From the NCBI GenBank assembly GCA_028293565.1, contig JAQGON010000143.1:1-55130 (forward strand): a DNA stretch of 55,130 nucleotides, given 5' to 3'. The stretch's first letter is position 1; each line of letters starts with the position of its first letter. Made by a program: the position numbers and the translations under genes. Below are positions 42,301 through 48,492 of this stretch, piece by piece. The notes beneath the pieces are model-generated. The model was not told where the DNA came from. It ran no database searches and saw nothing but the letters and a program-made list of their open reading frames with translations. Source of the stretch: Verrucomicrobiota bacterium. GTDB lineage: Bacteria; Verrucomicrobiota; Verrucomicrobiia; Opitutales; Opitutaceae.

Positions 42301-43051
42301 GGTCCTTCGAAAAAGCCGGCTCCTGCTGGAATTTCTCGTTGTCGCGCAGCGCATCGAGGCGGAAGGCGACCTGTCCCGGAACGATCACCTGGTTGAGATC
42401 GAGCGACAGGCGGTTGCTGCCGAAACTGCCGTAGCGCGCCTCGAGATTCCCCGAGTTGCGGAAACTGGCGCCCTTCGTCCCCGCGTTGATGATGCCGGCG
42501 GGGCTGCCCTGACCGAACAGGATCGAGTTGGGCCCGCGCTGGAGATCGATGCGATCGACGTTGTAGCTGTCCCACGGGATTTCCGTGCGGAAGAAATCGC
42601 GGGTGTTGTCGGCGGCGGCGAGGCCGCGCACGCGGGTGTTTTCGTTTGGCCGCTGAAGCGGCTCGCTGAGATGGGCGGTGTCGCCGGTGCCGGCAAAATT
42701 GCCCGAGATGCCGCCAACCTCGGAACTGGGCGTGTAGAGCAGCAGCGAGGCATTGTTCACCGCGCCGGTGTCCTTGAGGAACTGGCTGGAGATGACCGTC
42801 ACGGCGCTGCCGACGTCGCGCAGCTGGGTATTGAGCCGGTTGCCGGCCAGCGTGGTCGCGGCATTATAACCACCGGAATCGTCGGCGGCCACTTCGAAGG
42901 GCGACAGGAAAACGATCTCTTCCTCCGGAGAGGCGGCGGGGGCGGAGGGTGTGGCGGGGTCCGGTTTGACCTGCGCCTGGAGATACGCACAGGGAATGAG
43001 CAAGGTGGCCAGAACGGCGAGCGGCCGTGAAAGCCTGGGGTGGATCTTCAT
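39305..43051 (-). CDS. Large TonB-dependent outer-membrane receptor (1248 residues)
   Basis: Signal peptide about 1-27 (LAVLATLLIPCAYLQAQ). LSPFEV near 49-54 is a probable TonB box. The plug (about 70-200) contains NTRVRGLAAADN and RIDLQRGPNSILFGQGSPAG. The long barrel ends in Phe (LFVTSTLYF). Size and the RGPNSILFG sequence fit the large Opitutaceae carbohydrate-type receptors. It is the first gene of the alpha-glucan operon and would import oligosaccharides over the outer membrane. Start 43051 gives MKIHPRLSRPLAVL; the leader is ttccccaaacATG, no Shine-Dalgarno. It is followed by the hairpin at 39269-39294. Confidence 0.9.
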   Translation of the reverse strand: MKIHPRLSRPLAVLATLLIPCAYLQAQVKPDPATPSAPAASPEEEIVFLSPFEVAADDSGGYNAATTLAGNRLNTQLRDVGSAVTVISSQFLKDTGAVNNASLLLYTPSSEVGGISGNFAGTGDTAHLSEPLQRPNENTRVRGLAAADNTRDFFRTEIPWDSYNVDRIDLQRGPNSILFGQGSPAGIINAGTKGASFRNSGNLEARYGSFGSNRLSLDLNQVIVPGQVAFRLDALRDNEKFQQEPAFSKDQRLYGAIRIEPEFLKRNGNRTIFKASFENGQVDSNNPRELPPTDNLTPWFTDLKQATYSGMQLWDHLSGRVNHGQARDAGYASPNSGPIPYFSPWIANANFGTSGGPEPVAFFGSGGSPALWLTEVSAGLQSNGIGPNGQRDGDIGGFVAAPGRMRGINGTALWAAESKLPYSAAGIHKDNLLTNPSIFDFYNNLIDGDTKREWQRFNSSTLNLTQTFLNDQAGFSLDYNKEHYQSGQVALLGGNVGLYVDPMAVFADGTPDAGRNGDPFSDGTANPNVGRAFVSSTGGVNNSFTSDRETKRVTGFVTHDFSKGEKSWLNRILGVQTLTGLLSDDKQKTDSRAWQRYGYLSDTAYAIEHLNPATSAFNSAGMVPTSIVYLGSTLKGKAVTGANIPRIAGNPTITSGQVRYFDDHWKYPLDPAAAGYVDPAAPWTNYFFTGNPALLAPGQPGNPAAMNSTQSENPANYVGWTNARLEVTDSEAAPGNRDKLTTAASLRRSATTSQALVWQGKMLGNAIVGTYGWRRDINKSWKLDRLVSTNPASADYKRIDFNNYALPGAEDGRVEVQSRAYSVVGHLMDLPVLKEVTKHWPFEVSLSYNVSTNFKPDASRVDILGVALPSPSGKTIDRGIMIESRDGRFSLKVNRYVTTNLNSSGDSSIGYDIGNWLGHGANFANVFQYDIGNFEFVRSASNFQQGNPQRFNFQNADGTFDTAGEAAAIAGYRAFQAKVDPRFWSAWGYTSLAYAQSGQAIPIPGEVHVPAGFTVSEDSVSKGWEIELNAQPTKHWRLTLNASESQAVRNNIGGENMKALMNLIASSVQGPAGQLHFWWGTADVPRAKDTWYNYLNNPGAQWVSRTLLEGSNVPELREWRVNLISNYDITTGFLKGVNYGGGLRYQSAVTIGYPPTGNPDNPSDYGVNLGSPYKGPTETNADLWVGYSRRLTSKVNWHLQLNVQNAFKGNELIPITAQGPIPGQPAGTPAGYRIAPAQKLFVTSTLYF

Positions 43052-43247
43052 GTTTGGGGAAATACGGGATTGAAAGTGGGGTGGTTGATCAGGAACCGGC
43101 ACGAATGGCTTCGGCGGTGGGAGAGAATGGCGCGGTCAAGCGCTGTTCGGGGTGATGGCATTCATTCGAGAAAACCGGTGACACATTGGGGAGGGGTGGA
43201 CGGGGTGGTCCAGGGTATCTATCGCAGCCTGCTGTGACGGATTTCGA

Positions 43248-43291
43248 GGAAACGTTTTCCCGACGCGACTTCGTTGCTTTGCAAACGTTGC
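43248..43291. promoter_or_regulatory. Candidate LacI-type operators between the receptor operon and its regulator
   Basis: GGAAACGTTTTCC (43248-43260, with the palindromic core AAACGTTT) and GCAAACGTTGC (43281-43291) share the AAACGTT centre of LacI-family operators. They lie between the divergent starts at 43051 and 43549. The match is by eye. Confidence 0.4.
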
Positions 43292-43321
43292 GAAACCCGC
43301 CGAAGACGGTCCGCTTCCACG

Positions 43322-43475
43322 GGTGGAATGCGTTGTCGCAGACCCTGAGCTCGACCCGGTGGAACGCGTTGCCCTCAACGCGTGGGATGCTCCGCCGACA
43401 ACCAAAGTCCGCTCGCGTCTCCAGCGCATTGGGGCCCGTTCGACAAGCTCAGGGTCTGCGACAATGCGCTCCACC
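43322..43475. repeat. Palindromic repeat, family D, copy 2
   Basis: The left arm (from 43322, ggtggaatgcgttgtcgcag) and the right arm (to 43475) are reverse complements at 27 of 30 positions. It shares the right arm gttcgacaagctcagggtct with copy 1 at 14415-14530. It lies just upstream of the LacI-type gene. The rest of the 43052-43548 gap holds the candidate operators. Confidence 0.75.
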
Positions 43476-43548
43476 TCCGGGCAAACTGTACTGCTGCAAA
43501 AGCGTCGGGTGCTATTGACGCCGCCTTCGTGCCGCCGCACAAAAGGGC

Positions 43549-44646
43549 ATGAACTCCGTTGTGCTACCCCGCACGACGCCCACCCTGCACGAGGTTGCGA
43601 GAAGGGCGGGGGTTTCCGTTTCCACGGCGTCACGCTGCCTGAGCGGCGCGGCGAAAGTCGCGAAATCCACGGAGGTGCGCGTCCTGGCGGCCGCCACGGC
43701 GACCGGCTACCACCACAACACGCTCGTCGGCCAGGTCATGCGGGCGACCCGCCTGGGGACGCCGCTGAATCATCTCGGGACCTTGGCCTTCGTCACGCCG
43801 GTGGCGGATTCCCACGTCTGGCGCGCCACGCCCACCCTTTGCCGCAATTGGGAGGCGGCTCGCGAACGCGCCGAATCGTTCGGGTTTGCCATCACCGAGT
43901 TCACGCTGAGCTCCCGCGGCATGACCGGACGCCGCCTCGGCGAGATCCTCACCGCCCGGGGAATTTCCGGCGTGCTGCTCGCGGCGTTCCCGATGGAGCC
44001 GCACGAAATATCGCTGCCGTGGGATGACTTCGCATTTGTCCAGGTCGGGCATCGACTCAAGTTGCCGCGCCTCGACTGCGTGGTGAGCGACCACACCGAG
44101 TCCGTGACCATGGCGGGGCGGATGATCGCGGGCTGCGGTTCCCGGCGGGTCGGGCTCGCGATCGAGAAGTACCAGGACGAGATCACAGACGGACGGTGGT
44201 CGCTCGGTTATGCCGGGCTTCGCGCCAGCGTGCCGGGCCTCGCCGAAATTCCGGCGCTCCTGCCCGCGCAGATGAATGCCGAGGTTTTCCTGAAGTGGGT
44301 CGACCGGCACGCGGTCGATTGCGTCCTGACGCTCTCCACCTTTCGCAACGAACCGAATCGGATGGAAGCCTGGCTGGCCTCGGTCGGACGCTCGGTTCCG
44401 GGGGAGGTTGGCCTGGTCTCGCTCGACGTGACCTCGGTGCACGCGGACTGGAGCGGGGTCGAGCAGCATTCGGAAGAGATCGGCCGCGCCGCGGTCGACG
44501 TGCTGTTTTCCAAGCTCGAGGCAGGAGAACGCGGCGTTCCGCGGCTTCCGCGGACCCTCCAGGTTCACGGCCACTGGCACGACGGCCGGACCCTCCGCCG
44601 CCCAGGACAGGTCAAGGCTGACGCCTCCGAGGTTTGCGCCGTTTGA
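43549..44646 (+). CDS. LacI-family transcriptional regulator
   Basis: A 365-residue regulator. The N-terminal HTH is TLHEVARRAGVSVSTASRCL (12-31), followed by the hinge region, and the rest is a periplasmic-binding-type effector domain (LGTLAFVTPVADSH, GVLLAAFPMEP, VGLVSLDVTS, QHSEEIGRAAVDVL). Divergent from the TonB receptor operon and its likely regulator, with GGAAACGTTTTCC-type sites between. The C-terminus reads GQVKADASEVCAV; a near copy of these last codons plus downstream sequence occurs at 45639-45701. The start at 43549 has no clear Shine-Dalgarno. Confidence 0.9.
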   Translation: MNSVVLPRTTPTLHEVARRAGVSVSTASRCLSGAAKVAKSTEVRVLAAATATGYHHNTLVGQVMRATRLGTPLNHLGTLAFVTPVADSHVWRATPTLCRNWEAARERAESFGFAITEFTLSSRGMTGRRLGEILTARGISGVLLAAFPMEPHEISLPWDDFAFVQVGHRLKLPRLDCVVSDHTESVTMAGRMIAGCGSRRVGLAIEKYQDEITDGRWSLGYAGLRASVPGLAEIPALLPAQMNAEVFLKWVDRHAVDCVLTLSTFRNEPNRMEAWLASVGRSVPGEVGLVSLDVTSVHADWSGVEQHSEEIGRAAVDVLFSKLEAGERGVPRLPRTLQVHGHWHDGRTLRRPGQVKADASEVCAV

Positions 44647-44772
44647 GAATCGCGCTTTCGGGACGGGCCGCGCCGGACCTGTTTTATTCTCCCATCTGGA
44701 AACCGGAGTCCAAGTCCCCTCCCCTGTCGATTGGCGTTCATCAGTGTCCGTTCTCGGTTAACTTTCCCGCCC

Positions 44773-45300
44773 ATGGAAAAAATACCTTCTGAATGGCGCC
44801 CTCTCCGGATCGTCGATCTCAAGGGTGAGCTTGCGGGCTTCGACGACTGGGTGCTTTGCGGCGGATACTCCGTCGCGCTGGTCGCAAATGGCGACACGAG
44901 GGACCATGGCGACATTGATATTGGCGTATTCCGCTCGGAGATTGACGGCTGTCTTCACGCGCTCGGCAAAGAAAGGGTGTTCCTATGCGTCGACGGAAAG
45001 CATGTGCGCTGGTCGGGAGAGACCGTGCCGGCTGAAGTCCACGACATCTGGATCACCGACACGGTCGGCAAATATTGGGTGCTGCAGGTGATGCTCTTCG
45101 ACGACGAAGGCGACTTTGTCGTCTACCGTCGTGATCGTCGCATCCGCTGGTCGAAGCGTCACCACAGCCGAATCGCTTCCGGCATCAGGGTCCTGAACCC
45201 CTTCGTCACGCTGCTGTTCAAGACCCACAAGCCGACATTGGCGGACAAGGAAGTGCACGACGTAATCGCGCTCATCGAAAGCGGGCCGGAAAAAAAATAG
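44773..45300 (+). CDS. Nucleotidyltransferase-fold protein
   Basis: A 175-residue protein of the minimal nucleotidyltransferase group similar to ANT(2'')/GrpB-like families. The core reads WVLCGGYSVALVANGDTR then DHGDIDIGVF, giving the GG motif (30-31) and a D-x-D pair (Asp47, Asp49). A conserved HDVIAL lies near the C-terminus. Whether it transfers a nucleotide, and to what, is unknown; I do not infer antibiotic resistance. Start 44773 replaces 44731, which would add a non-homologous leader. It lies between the LacI gene and the scar region 45612-45701. Confidence 0.75.
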   Translation: MEKIPSEWRPLRIVDLKGELAGFDDWVLCGGYSVALVANGDTRDHGDIDIGVFRSEIDGCLHALGKERVFLCVDGKHVRWSGETVPAEVHDIWITDTVGKYWVLQVMLFDDEGDFVVYRRDRRIRWSKRHHSRIASGIRVLNPFVTLLFKTHKPTLADKEVHDVIALIESGPEKK

Positions 45301-45320
45301 TCAGCCAGGCTTTCTGATTC

Positions 45321-45470
45321 GAATTCCGGCGCGGAGATTGGCCGCAAAAATGCGCAAGGGCTCCGGCGCTGCGACGGAGCTGCCATCGCGCCTATGGGCG
45401 CACGGGGGATTCAATTCGGAGTCCCGGAACCCTTGCGTATTTTCGCGGCCACTCCTTCCGAGCCCGGATT
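45321..45470. repeat. Large palindromic repeat, family A, copy 3
   Basis: ATTGGCCGCAAAAATGCGCA in the left arm pairs with tgcgtattttcgcggccact in the right arm, with a loop near gcgcctatgggcgc. The loop-flanking part is inverted relative to copies 1 and 2 (ggagctgccatcgcg is on the left here, cgcgatggcagctcc on the right in copy 2). The element lies in the 429-base gap 45301-45729. Confidence 0.8.
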
Positions 45471-45516
45471 TGGCCCCGGCTTCCTCGGCAGACGCATGGA
45501 CGAGTGGCGTTTCCTC

Positions 45517-45550
45517 GCGCTTCGAGCACTTCGCGCCCTTCGTGATGAAA
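45517..45550 (+). repeat. Dispersed intergenic repeat, 'cttcgtggtaaaa' tail, copy 3
   Basis: The sequence reads cgcgcttcgagcacttcgcg then cccttcgtgatgaa, close to 32621-32654. As there, it follows the large palindrome and precedes sequence like the beta-helix 3' end. Confidence 0.5.
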
Positions 45551-45611
45551 TAGCCCGGGCTTCTCAAGGCGTGTGGATCTCTCCCTTCGCGATCCAGGCC
45601 CTGCTTCCCGA

Positions 45612-45701
45612 GCAGTCCGAAATTGACGGATTCGTTCGGGACAAATCAAAGCCGATGCCTCCGAGATTTGCGCTGTTTAAGAAACGCATTTTCAGGACGG
45701 G
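45612..45701. pseudogene. Collapsed remnant of a second glucan-locus copy
   Basis: 45612-45641 matches the 3' end of the beta-helix gene (32743-32772) at 27 of 30 bases; on the minus strand it still reads NESVNF. 45639-45701 matches the 3' end of the LacI gene and 21 bases beyond it (44605-44667) at 51 of 63 bases; on the plus strand it reads GQIKADASEICAV and stop. The two ends meet at the shared bases GGA. They have the same order and orientation as the ends of the intact locus, and most changes in the LacI part are G-to-A or C-to-T. I infer a tandem copy with its interior deleted. A shared repeat that happens to include both 3' ends is the alternative. Confidence 0.6.
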
Positions 45702-45729
45702 GTCATGCCCGGCCGCAAAGTTTCCCGCC

Positions 45730-46965
45730 TTATTTAGGCTGCGGCGGGACGAGCGGCAACTTCAGCCACGCCAGGCCGACATCGCGCTTCATGTGGCTCA
45801 TTCCCTTTCCTCCGGGCGCATCATAAAGGATCGCGAGGCGGTCCTTCACCCGCACAACGGACGGCAGTCCGATGCAGACGCTGCTCCAGGTGCAGTTTTT
45901 TCGATCCAGCACGATCGCCTTGTCGGCTGAATTCCAGTGATTCAGATCCTTCGTCCAATAGACCCAGATCGAGTCGGTGTATTCAACCGTGCCGGCGCCC
46001 GTCTGGTTTCCGAGCTCGGGCGGCAAATTGGCCGGATCGAGGCCGAGTTCCTGGAAAGTGGAGATGCCAATATGATTGGTGAACAGAAACCAGGTCTGGT
46101 TGGCCGCCTCGAAGTAGAGGGAGGAATTTTCCACCTGCTCCTCCGGCGGAACGATGGGTGCGGAATCGATTTTCCACGGCTGGTCGAGATCGCCGGTGCG
46201 GGCGATGCTCAGGGTGCGCTTGATCGGCTTGTTCGTGGACGCGGAAAAAAACATCAGATACTCATGGCCGTGGCGGACAATTTGGCCGGGGCTGGCGGTG
46301 TCGGAATAATAGGTGCCCGCCTTAGGCTTAAAGGGCGTAACGTCCCGTTGTTTGGTCCAGGGACCCGCCGGCGATGAAGACCATGCCTTCATGGTCGTAT
46401 AGGGGAACCATGGCACGCGATCTGGCGCGGGGGAACTGTTCGGGGTGCCGAGATAAAACATATGCCACCGGCCGCCGTCCCAATAGGTCACCCCGTAACT
46501 CGCCGACGCGGAATCCATTTCGCCTGGCCTGCCCAGGGAAAGGACCGGGCCTTGCTTTGTCCAGTGGACCAGATCGTTGCTGGTCGCGAGGCATGCCAGC
46601 CACCCCTGCACGCCGGCGCCGTCGTAATTCATGTAGTAGGTCCCCTGGGACTCGACGACCGAGATGTCGCGCGCGCCGAGAAAATCGCATTTTCCCGGTC
46701 CGTCGCCATGCTCGAGCACGATGCCTTGATCGAGAGCGTCGAGGCGCAGAAGCGCATGGGGTCGACCGTCCACATACCTGGCGACTTCCTTCGCCGGCAC
46801 CACCCGGGACATTTCCACGTTCGGCTGCACCGCCGGAGAAGCCCGTCCCACCGATGCCATGAACAACAGGCCCGTGGCCAGGATCGCGCATTTTAACAGG
46901 GGACCCAACAGCCGCGGTTCAGGCCGACTGTCCCCGAAACCGTCAGACAAGATTTTATAGTTCAT
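45730..46965 (-). CDS. Secreted beta-propeller protein, GH43/GH117-like
   Basis: A 411-residue exported protein; signal peptide near 22-48 (LLKCAILATGLLFMASVGRA). Propeller strands include GARDISVVESQGTYYMNYDG, LATSNDLVHWTKQ, MDSASASYGVTYWDGGRWHMFY and NSSLYFEAANQTWFLF. The acidic GARD, MDSAS and ENSSLYFE positions are candidates for the three carboxylates of GH43-like enzymes. It lacks the C-terminal sandwich of the 14545-23757 group, so it is a separate subfamily. The start at 46965 was preferred over 47142 because of the signal peptide. Divergent from the lipoprotein gene at 47248. Confidence 0.7.
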   Translation of the reverse strand: MNYKILSDGFGDSRPEPRLLGPLLKCAILATGLLFMASVGRASPAVQPNVEMSRVVPAKEVARYVDGRPHALLRLDALDQGIVLEHGDGPGKCDFLGARDISVVESQGTYYMNYDGAGVQGWLACLATSNDLVHWTKQGPVLSLGRPGEMDSASASYGVTYWDGGRWHMFYLGTPNSSPAPDRVPWFPYTTMKAWSSSPAGPWTKQRDVTPFKPKAGTYYSDTASPGQIVRHGHEYLMFFSASTNKPIKRTLSIARTGDLDQPWKIDSAPIVPPEEQVENSSLYFEAANQTWFLFTNHIGISTFQELGLDPANLPPELGNQTGAGTVEYTDSIWVYWTKDLNHWNSADKAIVLDRKNCTWSSVCIGLPSVVRVKDRLAILYDAPGGKGMSHMKRDVGLAWLKLPLVPPQPK

Positions 46966-47247
46966 CGATAAAATAAGGCGTCGGGAGTGCGGCTCGACTT
47001 TCAACCGCGGACAATAGAGTACCGTTTTCGGATATAATCTAAAATCGCGCAATTGATCTTTTGCATACGATAAATGCCAAATCGCTCGAGTCAGGAAAAT
47101 TGGATCCTTCAGCATGAAAGGCGGCAGAGGAAAGTGCGCCATTTACAGCGACCGATCCACACTGGGACGAACCGTGTCCGCGGCCTCGGCAGTTGCCGCT
47201 TCAGACCGGCGGCGAACCCCCCGTATGTTTTCGGTCTCCCCTTCACC

Positions 47248-48141
47248 ATGAGACTTCGATTCTGCTGGCTGGTTGTCCTCGGTGCACTCGCTGGAGCGTG
47301 CGCGCTTCCGGCGAAGGAGATTTTGCCGCCCCAACCCACTGTCCCGGCCGCGGACACCACCATCCTGCCCGCGCCTGGCGGGCCGAGACAGGTCAGCATG
47401 CAGGTCGTCCTCGCGACCACGGCGACGATGTCGGAGTTTTCCCTTTTTCCTCCCTCCGCGATCGATGTCGTGCCGGGCACGCATCTCACTTTTTCCGTGC
47501 GCGGAGGGATCGGGCTGACGATCCAGAGTGTCGTGTGGTACCGGAACGGCGTCAGGCTGGACGTGCCCGGGCCGACGCTGGAGGTGTCGTCGGCGACGCG
47601 CGAGGACTCCGGTTACTACACGGCCGCGATCGCGACGTTTCCCGCGTCCTCGCTGTATGCCGAGAAGGTGCTCGTGCGGGTCGAGCAGTCGTGGCGGCAA
47701 AGGATGGTGAATTTGTCCTCGCGCGCGAGGATCAGCGCGGCGCAGCCATTCTTCATCGGCGGCTTCGTCGTGTCCGGGCAGGCGGGGTCGACCCGGGAAA
47801 AGAAATTTTTGCTGGTCCGTGCGGTCGGGCCGACGTTGGCGAGCTATGGCGTGTCTGACCCGCTGGCGGATCCCGTGGTGGAGCTGTTCGCGGCGGACGG
47901 CAAACCTGTGGAGACTCCGGCCTTACTCGCGGTTTACCCGGGTCCGGTCGAGTTCGCCACGGCGCGGGTCGGGGCCTTTCCGCTGCCGCTGCCGTCGGCG
48001 GATGTGGCGATCCTGTATCAATTGCCGGAGGGCGTCTACAGCGCGCGGATTTCGAGTGGGAGCGGTGGCGCAGGCAGCGTGCTCCTGGAAATCTACGACG
48101 TGCCGGACGATTATTTCTTCCCGCCCCTCCCGGGTTCCTGA
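47248..48141 (+). CDS. Ig-like-domain lipoprotein
   Basis: A 297-residue exported protein. The N-terminus MRLRFCWLVVLGALAGAC ends in a lipobox (LAGAC), so it is probably a lipoprotein. After a Pro-rich linker, residues about 75-145 form an Ig-like sandwich (VVWYRNGVRLDVPGPTLEVS, REDSGYYTAA). The rest (NLSSRARISAAQPFFIGGF to LLEIYDVPDD) is a second beta-rich module that I recall as common in Opitutaceae surface proteins, with the stretch RAVGPTLASYGV. Role unknown. The 282-base divergent gap 46966-47247 contains a TATAAT at 47033-47038 but no convincing -35. Confidence 0.7.
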   Translation: MRLRFCWLVVLGALAGACALPAKEILPPQPTVPAADTTILPAPGGPRQVSMQVVLATTATMSEFSLFPPSAIDVVPGTHLTFSVRGGIGLTIQSVVWYRNGVRLDVPGPTLEVSSATREDSGYYTAAIATFPASSLYAEKVLVRVEQSWRQRMVNLSSRARISAAQPFFIGGFVVSGQAGSTREKKFLLVRAVGPTLASYGVSDPLADPVVELFAADGKPVETPALLAVYPGPVEFATARVGAFPLPLPSADVAILYQLPEGVYSARISSGSGGAGSVLLEIYDVPDDYFFPPLPGS

Positions 48142-48214
48142 CGCGAGCGCGGCGCCGACGCACCCGAGGGATCGGCGTCCGAAAGGAATTCCCGCGCGGT
48201 GGGCCTTGCCCCAG

Positions 48215-48268
48215 CCTCGTGACGTCAGTTGTTACCCGCATTCTCACGTAGCAGCCGACGTCAGGAGG
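48215..48268. repeat. Palindromic repeat, family B, copy 3
   Basis: cctcgtgacgtcagttgtta (from 48215) pairs with tagcagccgacgtcaggagg (to 48268) over about 21 bases with few mismatches. It lies in the 351-base gap 48142-48492; otherwise that gap holds only a weak relative of the tail repeat (ccgtggttaaa near 48350) and no gene. Confidence 0.7.
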
Positions 48269-48492
48269 CGGTTCCGCGGCACCCGTCCGGACGCCCATCC
48301 CAAGATCTTCTGGATCCGTTTGTTGGCCTGATCCATGCGATCCGTGAACTCCGTGGTTAAATGTCCGACAGACCGGCGCCCGATTTCGCGCGCCCGATGC
48401 GGACCATCACGGCCGCGATTGATTTCCTTGAAAAAGATCGGGCGCCGATTTTCTTCGGTTTCGCTTTTTCCCAACCTCCTGAAAGAAAAACC

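Noticed and set aside
44773-45300. Aminoglycoside resistance nucleotidyltransferase
   Set aside because: Only the generic GG...DxD core matches. Many chromosomal proteins with this core have other or unknown roles.
7361-45470. CRISPR array or insertion sequence for the repeated elements
   Set aside because: The repeats are dispersed and inverted, not evenly spaced direct repeats, and no transposase or Cas gene is present.
47033-47038. TATAAT as a promoter of the lipoprotein gene
   Set aside because: Perfect -10 but no -35 at the proper spacing and more than 200 bases from the start; not strong enough to list as a feature.
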